NCBI GenBank assembly: GCA_002315715.1
Contig: DCHY01000020.1
Coordinates: 1-21,343 of the forward strand
Length of the DNA: 21,343 nucleotides
Source of the DNA: Clostridiales bacterium UBA1740
Lineage (GTDB): Bacteria; Bacillota; Clostridia; Oscillospirales; CAG-272
Direction: 5' to 3'
Position 1 is the first letter of the stretch. Every line of letters begins with the position of its first letter. The notes under the pieces are model-generated. The model saw only the letters and a program-made list of their open reading frames with translations. It made no database searches and was not told the origin of the DNA. Positions 7,228-14,474 of this stretch are shown here, piece by piece. Both the position numbers and the translations under genes were made by a program.

Positions 7228-7863
7228 TTATTCGAGTTGTCCCGGCAGTTTGAGTTTTTCTCTTGCGGGGAACGTTTTGTCGTATTCTTCAAACGCTTCG
7301 GGATTTTCCCAACCTGCGAAATATCCGCGCGGCGTTTTGTATTCTCCCGTGACGCCTGCTAAGTATCCTTCCTTCAGTTCTTTTAGCAGGAAGAAGGAGT
7401 CGTCTTCGCCTGCGGGAAGACCGTGATAGCGGATGCCGTACTCACGAGCATAGGTAAATCCGCACTTGCCGTAAAAGAGGATGTCGCCTTCAAAGCAGAC
7501 GGCAGGGCAGCCGTACTCTTTGGCTTTTTCGAGAGAAAAGTCAAGGAGGATTTTGCCATAGCCCCGTCTTTTGTATTTCGGTGCTATCGAGATAGGTCCC
7601 ATCGTCATGATGGGAATCTCCCGTTCGTCGTCGGCGTAAATCACCGTTTTGACGAAAACGTTTTGACCGATGATTTCTCCGTCCTTTTCCATGATGAAGT
7701 TGAGTTCCGGCACGAAATCGGGATCGCTTCGTAAACACTTGAGCACGTAATGCTCAAGGCACCCCGGTCGATACACGTTCCAAAAACTCTCTCGAACGAG
7801 TTCTTCGACCTTTCTTTCGTCTTCTTTTTCCTCGCGTCGAATGACAATGTTTTCTTTATCCAT
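7228..7863 (-). CDS. GNAT family N-acetyltransferase
   Basis: A 211-residue acyltransferase. The acetyl-CoA-binding motif A is clear: MGPISIAPKYKRRGYGKILL (88-107), with RRGYGK as the pyrophosphate loop. Motif B-like FYGKCGF (130-136) follows, as in YhbS-type GNAT proteins. An extra C-terminal segment of about 60 residues (LLKELKEGYLAG...FAGWENPEAF) probably forms the acceptor pocket. The family moves an acetyl group from acetyl-CoA to an amine; the acceptor is unknown. ATG 7863 has a weak AAGGAA upstream. It is the last gene of the merR-gyrI-gnat operon, 39 bases after the GyrI-like gene, which makes a role in modifying a toxic or signalling small molecule plausible but unproven. Confidence 0.9.
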   Translation of the reverse strand: MDKENIVIRREEKEDERKVEELVRESFWNVYRPGCLEHYVLKCLRSDPDFVPELNFIMEKDGEIIGQNVFVKTVIYADDEREIPIMTMGPISIAPKYKRRGYGKILLDFSLEKAKEYGCPAVCFEGDILFYGKCGFTYAREYGIRYHGLPAGEDDSFFLLKELKEGYLAGVTGEYKTPRGYFAGWENPEAFEEYDKTFPAREKLKLPGQLE

Positions 7864-7902
7864 TTTATGGTTTTTCCTTAAATTTGTAAATAAATATTTG
7901 CA

Positions 7903-8535
7903 TTATGGCTTCTTTTTGATTGGATGACGAAGAACCGTTTTCCAATTTTCGGGCGCAATCTTTCTCGCGTCGGAGAGATAGATTTCGTGATGGCGGCGGA
8001 CTTCCATATCGTTTTCAAACCCTGCCTCTTCGATAAAACGGTCCATCATCGCCACGGATGCCGGTTCGTCGTCATAGGGTCCTACGTGCATCATTTGTAC
8101 GCAAAGTCCTTCGTCAACCGTCAAAAACTCCGCCGACGAGCAATCGATTTTTTTCTTTTTCATTGCCGTTTCTTTCGCCCAGGCGAGGTCTTTTTCGGTA
8201 ATGAAATCCGGCAGGCGAATGACGGAGATCCAATGAAATGCGGACTTGTCGGAATTATCGATTTCCACGACTCCCTCCCGCCACCAAAACCCTTCGAGAG
8301 GCGGAACGACGTAGTCGTAAAAACCCTTGATACGGTAATCGCTTTTATAACTCATTTTCAGAGTATAAGCAACGGAATATAAAACACCGATGGCGGTTTG
8401 ATAAGCCCCGCCCTTTTCGTTCGGGTCCCCCATGCCGCGTACGGCAACGTAGTTTGCCTTCGGCACGGTGACGATTTGCGGTGTGTTTTTCGGCAGATAA
8501 TATTCCTTATATTCTTTTTTGAAATCAAATGCCAT
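7903..8535 (-). CDS. Stand-alone GyrI-like small-molecule-binding protein
   Basis: A 210-residue cytoplasmic protein made of one GyrI-like/SOUL-type ligand-binding domain. Family-typical segments are VPKANYVAVRGMGDPN (about 24-39), FYDYVVPPLEGFWW (72-85) and CVQMMHVGPYDDEPASVA (145-162), ending in HHEIYLSDARKIAPENWKTVLRHPI. Stand-alone members bind hydrophobic or cationic small molecules, and some are reported to hydrolyse cyclopropane-containing genotoxins; I cannot tell which applies here. The start ATG 8535 has only a weak ribosome binding site (AAGAGACGG). It lies 24 bases after a MerR regulator that carries a related domain, so both probably recognise the same compound, one as sensor and one as sink or enzyme. 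Confidence 0.88.
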   Translation of the reverse strand: MAFDFKKEYKEYYLPKNTPQIVTVPKANYVAVRGMGDPNEKGGAYQTAIGVLYSVAYTLKMSYKSDYRIKGFYDYVVPPLEGFWWREGVVEIDNSDKSAFHWISVIRLPDFITEKDLAWAKETAMKKKKIDCSSAEFLTVDEGLCVQMMHVGPYDDEPASVAMMDRFIEEAGFENDMEVRRHHEIYLSDARKIAPENWKTVLRHPIKKKP

Positions 8536-8559
8536 AAAATCCGTCTCTTTTCATAGAAA

Positions 8560-9351
8560 TCAAACAATCGGCAACTGGATTTCGGTCAGCCAATCTTCTT
8601 CGCTTTCTTTGTTCCAAATACCGTCAATGTAGCATTCGCGGGGCAGACCTGCCTTTTGATAGCCGTTCTTTTCGGCGTATTGGAAAAGAAAGGCGTAGGC
8701 TTCGCCGATCGAATCGTATCCGCCTTTATGGTAGATGGAGAGAACTTTGACGGGGGAAATCGTTCGAAAACGGATTCTCTCGCTCTCCGCGCCCATGCGG
8801 TCCACCGCTTGGGAGTGGCGGATTTTGATATTCTTTTCCTTATGATAGCCGTCGAGATATTCGCAAAACTCGTAATCCGGCTTAAGACAACGAATGTCGG
8901 GATTCAGCCTGAGGCATTCTTCGCCGAGGCTCGGTATAATTTCCATCATTTCCCCAAAATTTTCGACTTTAACTTCGCTGTAATAAACGATACAGCCGGG
9001 AATGTTTTTTTCAACCGCTTGATACTTCATATCTCTTTCCTCCAAAATGTGTTGGATCACGAGAAGAGAGCGTTCAATATCGGCTTTTTGCATCTTCAGG
9101 GCTTGCGCTTTCTTTTGCAGCATTTCGTTTCCGTCGGCATGCAAAAGCAGGGCTTGAATCTCCGAAATCGAAAAACCGAGTTGGCGCAGACGCTTGATTT
9201 TCGCCGCCTCCTCGAGCTTTTCGGTTTCATAGAAACGGTAGCCGGTTTTGGCGTCGGCGCCCGTCGGCAAAAGAAGCCCTTTCTTTTCGTAAAAGCGAAG
9301 CGCTTTCACGGTCAAATGGGACAGTTTCGAGAATTCACCGATTTTCAGCAT
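8560..9351 (-). CDS. MerR family transcriptional regulator with GyrI-like effector domain
   Basis: A 263-residue regulator. Residues 2-70 are a MerR winged helix-turn-helix (KIGEFSKLSHLTVKALRFYE then YRFYETEKLEEAAKIKRLRQLGFS). A dimerisation coiled coil spans about 75-110. A GyrI-like effector domain spans about 120-263 (VYYSEVKVENFGEMME, ISPVKVLSIYHKGGYDSIGEAYAF, LPRECYIDGIWNKESEEDWLTEIQLPI). This is the BmrR/TipA/Rob-like layout in which a drug-like ligand turns the protein into an activator. ATG 9351 has AGGAGA at good spacing. It is the first gene of an operon with a GyrI-like protein and a GNAT enzyme. Its own promoter has the 19-base spacer that MerR activators act on, so autoregulation is expected. 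Confidence 0.95.
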   Translation of the reverse strand: MLKIGEFSKLSHLTVKALRFYEKKGLLLPTGADAKTGYRFYETEKLEEAAKIKRLRQLGFSISEIQALLLHADGNEMLQKKAQALKMQKADIERSLLVIQHILEERDMKYQAVEKNIPGCIVYYSEVKVENFGEMMEIIPSLGEECLRLNPDIRCLKPDYEFCEYLDGYHKEKNIKIRHSQAVDRMGAESERIRFRTISPVKVLSIYHKGGYDSIGEAYAFLFQYAEKNGYQKAGLPRECYIDGIWNKESEEDWLTEIQLPIV

Positions 9352-9377
9352 ACGTCTCTCCTTTTCGTGTCAACTTG

Positions 9378-9408
9378 ATTATAAAGTGTACTCTTGGGGG
9401 AGAGTCAA
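9378..9408 (-). promoter_or_regulatory. MerR-type promoter/operator with 19-bp spacer
   Basis: TTGACT (9403-9408) and TATAAT (9378-9383) are both near consensus but are separated by 19 bases, too long for normal sigma-A recognition and diagnostic of MerR-family control. Within the spacer is a perfect inverted repeat ACTCT-N6-AGAGT (9390-9405), the likely operator. The -35 contains the TGA stop codon of the upstream alkylation-repair gene. Confidence 0.88.
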
Positions 9409-10094
9409 GAGGTTTTAAAACTTTTTTTGAAAGACGAAAGATAAGCCTTTTGTTCGTCGGTCAAACGATAACTTTCTTTCGCTTTTTGGATGGTTTTATT
9501 GTGCGTCCAAACGTCAAGGGCGCCGTTTTCGATATAGGGAACGGCGGCGTCCCACTGTTTGGCGAGTGCCGTCGCAAAAAACCAAGCCTGCATCATTTTG
9601 ACGTAGTATTCGTCGCTGCGAACGGCGGCGGGCGTTTCCAAAACGGAAGGTTCAAAATCGCCGTCCAAAAAATGACTCATCAGCATCTCCATGCCGAAAC
9701 GGCAGGTGTAAGTGTGGGAACTTTTCATCCATTTTTCCAAAATCGGCAGGAGTTCTCTCTTGTGCTTGGCAAACACTTTCGGTGACATGATATCGCACAC
9801 CGCCCAGTTGTCAACGTATGGCAAAAAGGCGTTAACCCCTCTCAAACACGCGTCAAAGTCCTTGATTTCGGACAACAGAAGCCCGTGGAGCATGTTTTCG
9901 TCGTAGGTGCGGTGGGGAAGCGCCAACAAAAAACTGTAAGCTTCCGGGCTGTTTTTGATTTCCTTGGCGAACTTGCGCAAAAGCGGCACGCGCACGCCGA
10001 TGAAAAGATCTTTCTCAACGTTCGGCGTCAGTTTGCTTTGAAACGCCGCGTAGGTTTCGTCTCTCATCTCATAGAGTTTTTCGAGTATCGTCAT
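9405..10094 (-). CDS. AlkD-like DNA alkylation repair protein
   Basis: A 229-residue, all-helical HEAT-like protein of the AlkD/COG4912 DNA alkylation repair family. Recognisable blocks are IGVRVPLLRKFAKEI (32-46), VDNWAVCDIMSPKVF (94-108), YTCRFGMEMLMSHFL (129-143), DEYYVKMMQAWFFATALAK (161-179) and the C-terminal THNKTIQKAKESYRL (197-211). Family members excise N3- or N7-alkylated or bulky minor-groove purine adducts without base flipping. Catalysis by this protein is inferred from family only. ATG 10094 has a weak ribosome binding site and lies 12 bases after the Nudix stop, so translation is probably coupled. Its stop codon TGA (9405-9407) is part of the -35 box of the following merR promoter. 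Confidence 0.9.
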   Translation of the reverse strand: MTILEKLYEMRDETYAAFQSKLTPNVEKDLFIGVRVPLLRKFAKEIKNSPEAYSFLLALPHRTYDENMLHGLLLSEIKDFDACLRGVNAFLPYVDNWAVCDIMSPKVFAKHKRELLPILEKWMKSSHTYTCRFGMEMLMSHFLDGDFEPSVLETPAAVRSDEYYVKMMQAWFFATALAKQWDAAVPYIENGALDVWTHNKTIQKAKESYRLTDEQKAYLSSFKKSFKTS

Positions 10095-10106
10095 TTGTGT
10101 TTTTTC

Positions 10107-10670
10107 TCATTCGTTTGCATTTTCTTTTTCGATTTCGTCTTTCACTTTTTGCAGTTCACCGAGAAAAATACAGTGAGGAATCGCGTTGGTTTCGACGGCA
10201 GTTAAGGCGTCGTCGAGTTTCATCCAAACGACCGCCGCCACCTCTTCTTTCTGCAAGACGAAGTCCCCCTCGTCCTTGTCGCAAAAGGCGTAAAAGAACT
10301 TGGAAATCTGCCTGTCGTGAAACGGCACGCCGAAAAACGAATCGTCACAGCGGACAAAGCGTTTGCCCGTTTCGTGAAGATCCCGGGGGTCGAGGTCAAC
10401 GCCGAGTTCCTCCTTGGCTTCTCGGATCGCCGATTCGACGTAGTCGCAACCGGCGGGAATATGCCCCGCCGTGGATATATCAAAACAGCCGGGGAAAGAA
10501 CTTTTGTTTTCGCTTCGCTTTTGCAAAAGCACCTCTGTCTGTCCGTCTTTGCGCCTCAAAAGCCAAAGGTGCGCCGTCCTATGCAAAATGCCTTCGCGGT
10601 GCGCGATTTTGCGCTCTACGATATGGCCCGTCGGCTCGCCGTTATCGTCAACAATATCCAGATATTCCAT
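10107..10670 (-). CDS. Nudix hydrolase, IPP-isomerase-like subgroup
   Basis: A 187-residue Nudix protein. The Nudix box lies at 69-91 (GHIPAGCDYVESAIRE followed by AKEELGV). The metal-binding REAKEE core is intact, but the first Glu of G-x5-E is Cys75. The N-terminal MEYLDIVDDNGEPTG...AHREGILHRTAHLWL is typical of the subgroup that resembles isopentenyl-diphosphate isomerase (YfcD-type). These hydrolyse nucleoside-diphosphate-linked compounds; the substrate is unknown. ATG 10670 has GAGAGG five bases upstream. It is the second gene of a three-gene operon between a membrane protein and an AlkD-like repair protein, with gaps of 9 and 12 bases. Confidence 0.92.
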   Translation of the reverse strand: MEYLDIVDDNGEPTGHIVERKIAHREGILHRTAHLWLLRRKDGQTEVLLQKRSENKSSFPGCFDISTAGHIPAGCDYVESAIREAKEELGVDLDPRDLHETGKRFVRCDDSFFGVPFHDRQISKFFYAFCDKDEGDFVLQKEEVAAVVWMKLDDALTAVETNAIPHCIFLGELQKVKDEIEKENANE

Positions 10671-10679
10671 ATTCGCCTC

Positions 10680-11261
10680 TCAGTGGGAAAGCCGCGCTTC
10701 CCGTGCCTTTGAAAGTTCTAAATGCCGCAAAACCCGCGGACGGTTATATCGCTGAATCATCACGTAAAAAAGATCTATCAAACCGGCAAAAACCGAGGTG
10801 AGGATAAACGCCCAAGGCGTGTGATACGGGATGATGAGAAAAAGCGGAAGAAAGGATAAAACCGCACAAATCCTGTGCACGAGTTCCGCCTGCAAGAGAT
10901 TGTGAAGCAACCCATCGGGGGATACGGCACGGGTGTCGAACTGTTCCGGCTTTGCGGTCACAACGTATTTCTTCCACGCCTTCACGTTGAGAATTTCATA
11001 TAGTTTTTCTTCAAACCCGAAAAGGCGAAAATCAAAACGATCTTTTGGAAACTCTTTGTTCCTGTAAAGAACCGTAACGGTTTCCCCCACGCAAAGGCGC
11101 ATGGCAAAGTGATAAAAGCAGGTGAAAAGGGAAATGAAAACCGTCTTCATCCACCCAAGCCCGAAAACACGAAACAGACCGATAAAAAGCAAAGATGAGA
11201 GCAGAAGAAAAGCACAGACGGCTGCCAAAAGAGCAATCGTCTTCGACGTTCGTTTTTCCAT
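10680..11261 (-). CDS. CrtO-like (glycosyl-diaponeurosporenoate acyltransferase family) membrane protein
   Basis: A 193-residue membrane protein with hydrophobic segments at about 8-31, 37-57 and 131-170. Conserved blocks are FGFEEKLYEILNVKAWKKYV (81-100) and MIQRYNRPRVLRH (168-180). The ExxLYexLxVkxWKk and QRYNRPR patterns are the ones I associate with the CrtO glycosyl-4,4'-diaponeurosporenoate acyltransferase family and its many uncharacterised clostridial relatives. No carotenoid genes are nearby, so the CrtO reaction should not be assumed. ATG 11261 has AGGAGGT five bases upstream, the best ribosome binding site in its operon. It is the first gene of the operon with the Nudix and AlkD-like genes. 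Confidence 0.75.
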   Translation of the reverse strand: MEKRTSKTIALLAAVCAFLLLSSLLFIGLFRVFGLGWMKTVFISLFTCFYHFAMRLCVGETVTVLYRNKEFPKDRFDFRLFGFEEKLYEILNVKAWKKYVVTAKPEQFDTRAVSPDGLLHNLLQAELVHRICAVLSFLPLFLIIPYHTPWAFILTSVFAGLIDLFYVMIQRYNRPRVLRHLELSKAREARLSH

Positions 11262-11284
11262 ACGCTACCTCCTGTTGCTTCTCT

Positions 11285-11313
11285 ATTATATCAAATGCGC
11301 GAAAAAAAGTCAA
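11285..11313 (-). promoter_or_regulatory. Promoter of CrtO-like/nudix/alkD operon
   Basis: TTGACT (11308-11313), a 17-base spacer and TATAAT (11285-11290) on the minus strand. It is divergent from the plus-strand symporter promoter, whose -35 begins only 21 bases away. Confidence 0.85.
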
Positions 11314-11334
11314 AAATCTTTGAAGGAAAGCCAC

Positions 11335-11363
11335 TTGACGGATACGGACGAAATTATTATAAT
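11335..11363 (+). promoter_or_regulatory. Promoter of HATPase-like/SLC1 symporter gene
   Basis: TTGACG (11335-11340), a 17-base spacer and TATAAT (11358-11363). The predicted start near 11370 leaves a 20-base leader containing AGGAGA before ATG 11390. Confidence 0.85.
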
Positions 11364-11389
11364 AGAAGCATCAATCATAGGAGAAGTCT

Positions 11390-12979
11390 ATGGAAAAAAC
11401 GTTTCCGGCGTCGGTGAGCGCCATCGGTGATATCACCGAGGCTTTTGAAAGAAAACTCAAAGATTATCAAATCAGCGCGAATCTTCGTCAGGAGTACGTC
11501 CTGCTCATCGAAGAGGTCGCTACAAAAACCGTACAGGCGGCGGATAAAGACGCCTCGTTGACGCTGTCGGTCAAAAGGCATCTCGGTACCGTTTCGGCAA
11601 AAATAACCTGCCCGGGACGCGCCGTTCGGTTGGAGAGCGAATCCGGCACGGACTTTTCGGGGCAGATTATCAAAGAATACAGCGAATATCTGCGTCAATC
11701 CTATTCCTTCGGCACGAATGAAATCCTTTTCACCACCTCTTTTTCTTCCGATGAACTTCTTGTCAGCGAGGCGTTGTCAGGGGGGGCGGCGTTGCTCGTG
11801 GGACTTTTGCTTCGTTTGTTCGTCAATCCGTCGGCGCTTTCCTTTATCGGTAACAACGTCACTCTCCCCGTCGTTTTGATTTTCGTGCGCGCCATGCAAA
11901 CCGTCGCGGTGCCCGTCGCCTTTTTCTCACTTGCCTATTTCGTCGTCAAAATCAGACGCACCTTCGACCGCGACAACAAAACGATTTACCTCGGTTTTCG
12001 ATATTTTCTGTCCTCCGTTGCGGCTTTGGCAATCGGCGCCTTGACTTCCAAACTCTTTGAATTCGGGAAGCCGCCGGTGGATTTGTCTCTTTACCAAACT
12101 GCCGAAGACAATTTCATAGGCACCAATATTAAAGATTTTCTTTCGCAAATCGTCTCCTCCAACATGGTGGAACCGTTTTTGATTTCCAACCCCATTCCCG
12201 TATTGATCAACGCCCTTCTCGTGGGACTTGCCGTGAGCAGCGTCTTCGGCAGAACCGGCGATACGCTTCGCCACGGTCTTGCCGCCTTCAACGATTTGTT
12301 CTCGTGCTTGATGAATATCATATACAGCGTTATCCCCTTCTTTCTTTTCTTCGCCGTTTTGGATTTCGTCATCAAAGCCGACAAGGGCAGTGTCAAAGTC
12401 CTTTTGTATTTTATCGTCTCCCTGACGGTGGCGTTGCTCTTTTTGTTCGCGTACTACATTTTGCGTTTGGTGTTCGGCGGCGTTCCCGTAAAAACGTTTT
12501 TCGAAAAATATCACGAACTGCTCGTCGTCAACTTCAAAATCGCCTCCAACGTTCAGTCGTATCCCTATAACAAGCGCATTTTGACCAAGAAAATGACCTT
12601 GTCGCGCGACTATTTGGCAGAGGGCTTAAAACTCGGAACGCTTCTCAACATGGACGGCAACAGCCTTGTGGTTTCCGTCCTTATTATGAATCTGATTGCG
12701 ACGGTCGGCGTTTCGGTCACGGCGATGCAGTATGCCGGCATTGTCCTAATCCTGTTTCTGTTTTCCGTCGGCGCGCCCAACGAGCCCGGCTCTTTGCTTC
12801 TCGGTGCCATTATCCTTATGAGTTTCATCGGCATTTCCGTGGAACTTGTCGGTGCCGTGCTGATTTTGGAAGCCCTCTTCTCCAAGATTTATTCCTTCAT
12901 CAACGCCGCCGGCGACATCGTCACCTTGGCGATAGAAGACGAGCGACATAAACGCAAAACGGCAAAAGCGTCGGAATAA
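11390..12979 (+). CDS. DAACS/SLC1-type cation symporter with N-terminal degenerate HATPase-like domain
   Basis: A 529-residue fusion. Residues 1-85 resemble an RsbW-type HATPase_c_2 domain (FPASVSAIGDITEAFERKL, then LIEEVATKTVQAA), but the Mg-binding Asn of the N-box and the DxG motif are absent. From about 125 it is a divergent glutamate-transporter-like membrane domain. The Na+-site residues are kept: LNMDG (419-423), and N505 and D509 of INAAGD, matching N310/D312, N401 and D405 of GltPh. The substrate residues are not: the positions of GltPh D394 and R397 are Ser498 and Tyr501, the HP1 serine triad is S386-N-V, and HP2 reads GAPNEPG (461-467). I infer Na+-coupled uptake of something other than aspartate or glutamate. 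The N-terminal domain may be a regulatory cap. The start has AGGAGA at good spacing; the gene is monocistronic. Confidence 0.9.
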   Translation: MEKTFPASVSAIGDITEAFERKLKDYQISANLRQEYVLLIEEVATKTVQAADKDASLTLSVKRHLGTVSAKITCPGRAVRLESESGTDFSGQIIKEYSEYLRQSYSFGTNEILFTTSFSSDELLVSEALSGGAALLVGLLLRLFVNPSALSFIGNNVTLPVVLIFVRAMQTVAVPVAFFSLAYFVVKIRRTFDRDNKTIYLGFRYFLSSVAALAIGALTSKLFEFGKPPVDLSLYQTAEDNFIGTNIKDFLSQIVSSNMVEPFLISNPIPVLINALLVGLAVSSVFGRTGDTLRHGLAAFNDLFSCLMNIIYSVIPFFLFFAVLDFVIKADKGSVKVLLYFIVSLTVALLFLFAYYILRLVFGGVPVKTFFEKYHELLVVNFKIASNVQSYPYNKRILTKKMTLSRDYLAEGLKLGTLLNMDGNSLVVSVLIMNLIATVGVSVTAMQYAGIVLILFLFSVGAPNEPGSLLLGAIILMSFIGISVELVGAVLILEALFSKIYSFINAAGDIVTLAIEDERHKRKTAKASE

Positions 12980-12996
12980 CCGATTTTTTGAAAAAC

Positions 12997-13025
12997 TTGA
13001 TTTTTTAGTTCCTTTCCCGTATAAT
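12997..13025 (+). promoter_or_regulatory. Promoter of acidic hypothetical gene
   Basis: TTGATT (12997-13002), a 17-base spacer and TATAAT (13020-13025), between the symporter stop and ATG 13058. No clear terminator hairpin separates it from the symporter gene, so some read-through is possible. Confidence 0.8.
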
Positions 13026-13057
13026 AAAAATATAACATACCGATATAGGAGTTTGCT

Positions 13058-14422
13058 ATGCCACAGAAAATTACCGACAGAATGGCGTACTTTGCCAAGA
13101 ATTATTATCAAAATTACAAGAATTTGCAAGACGAAGCACATTTTGACGGCTATAACTACGAGAACTTGTATAAGAAAATGTTTTCCGATTACAACTCGAC
13201 CGCAAAATTGTATCAGAAAATGGACACGCCCCCGACTGTCGAAACCGACCCTCGGGAATTTGAAGAGTACGAGCGCGCGGTCGGAAAACTGATAGCTCAA
13301 ACGCTCTTTGCTATGACGACGCCCGATCACGTCAAGAGTGAATTGCCGAATACCGACGAGTTTTCCATGCAGGTAAATCCCGCCGACCTTTTCAAAAACC
13401 TCGATATCGAAACGGAGGATTTGAAAGCGAATTTCGGCGGTATCGATCCCGTCCTCGCCGGCAGGTCTCCGGAAACGAACCGGTACGATGACGACGAGAT
13501 TACCGAGGAAGAACACGACGAGATACTGTTCGGTGACGACGACGATGAACCGAATTTTGGCACAAACGAATACGATGATTTTCTCGAAGAAAATTATCAA
13601 AAAGACCTGCAAAAGGGCGAACTCGACAACCCCCTGTTGGGTTCCGTTCCCGACGATTCTCCGCTCGGTCAAGCGTTCGGGCAGGCGTTCGGAGTCAAAA
13701 CGCAGTCGGCAAAGGAAAAGAATATTCAAATCGGCGAGCAAGGTCACATCGACATTTACCGTTTTGAACTCGATGAGAACGATACCCCCGAGAAGCACGC
13801 AACGAAGCAAGGCTTAAACGCCTTGGCATCCGTCCTCGGCGCGCGAGATATTAATAAATCTTTGACCGACGACGTCCTCGACCAGATATCCAAAGATACC
13901 CAAGAGGCGAAGGAAGCGGAAGAACGCAACAACTCCGTCGTCGACAACGATCTCCGGCGCGCGTATGAGAGAAAGGAACAAAAAAGACAAATGACCGTCA
14001 AGGGCGGTTATCTCGCTTTGCGCGGTCAGTGGGAAAAACGTACGGTAGGCGACATCTTTGCCCATCCGTTCCGCTCCATCAAGGAGTACGCGTCCTATAA
14101 AAAAGCCGAAAAAGAAGCCCTCAAACTCAATGGCGAGACCAAGGAAAGCTTGGATAAGTTGGCGGGAGAAGCCGGCAGAATATACGACTTCGGAAAGCGC
14201 GTTCCCGCCGTCAATACCGGTTATACGAAGGATATGGAAGCGATTGAAGCCGAACTCGCCAAAACGAATCAGGCAGTCGGTTTCGAGAAAAGCGAGCAGG
14301 AACAGTTAAACGAAGACCTCGGAAACCTGTTCGGAAATAAAACGGCGTCCATCAATGAACAAAACAAAAAGATTGAACAACCCACCCTTACGCAAAATAA
14401 AGATATGAGCGTGGGTAAGTGA
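13058..14422 (+). CDS. Acidic cytoplasmic protein of unknown function
   Basis: A 454-residue protein I do not recognise. It has no signal peptide or membrane segment. Residues 1-90 are rich in Tyr, Lys and Asn and probably helical (MAYFAKNYYQNYKNLQ). Residues 143-180 are extremely acidic (DDDEITEEEHDE..., then GDDDDEP). A short direct repeat GQAFGQAFG lies at 204-212. From about 275 on it is charged and helical, with likely coiled coils (KDTQEAKEAEER, AYERKEQKRQ, KAEKEALKLNGETKESLDKL). One distinct block, FAHPFRSIKEYASYKKAEKE (334-353), might be a membrane- or partner-docking site. ATG 13058 follows TAGGAG at six bases. It has its own promoter and a strong terminator. A structural, scaffold or partner-binding role is only a guess. 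Confidence 0.8.
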   Translation: MPQKITDRMAYFAKNYYQNYKNLQDEAHFDGYNYENLYKKMFSDYNSTAKLYQKMDTPPTVETDPREFEEYERAVGKLIAQTLFAMTTPDHVKSELPNTDEFSMQVNPADLFKNLDIETEDLKANFGGIDPVLAGRSPETNRYDDDEITEEEHDEILFGDDDDEPNFGTNEYDDFLEENYQKDLQKGELDNPLLGSVPDDSPLGQAFGQAFGVKTQSAKEKNIQIGEQGHIDIYRFELDENDTPEKHATKQGLNALASVLGARDINKSLTDDVLDQISKDTQEAKEAEERNNSVVDNDLRRAYERKEQKRQMTVKGGYLALRGQWEKRTVGDIFAHPFRSIKEYASYKKAEKEALKLNGETKESLDKLAGEAGRIYDFGKRVPAVNTGYTKDMEAIEAELAKTNQAVGFEKSEQEQLNEDLGNLFGNKTASINEQNKKIEQPTLTQNKDMSVGK

Positions 14423-14424
14423 TA

Positions 14425-14460
14425 AAAAAGTGCTTTAGCCAAGCGGCTAAAGCACTTTTT
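14425..14460. terminator. Bidirectional terminator between hypothetical gene and trpB2
   Basis: A perfect 16-bp inverted repeat (AAAAAGTGCTTTAGCC, loop AAGC, GGCTAAAGCACTTTTT) begins two bases after the plus-strand stop and ends 14 bases before the minus-strand trpB2 stop. A and T runs on its two flanks let it serve both converging genes. Confidence 0.93.
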
Positions 14461-14474
14461 TCGTTGAGAAGAAG

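Noticed and set aside
10680..11261. Carotenoid biosynthesis role for the CrtO-like protein
   Set aside because: No other carotenoid gene is nearby and the family contains many uncharacterised clostridial members in other contexts.
11390..11650. Active anti-sigma-factor kinase domain at the N-terminus of the symporter
   Set aside because: The N-box Asn and the DxG nucleotide-binding motif are not present, so ATP binding is unlikely; only fold resemblance is claimed.
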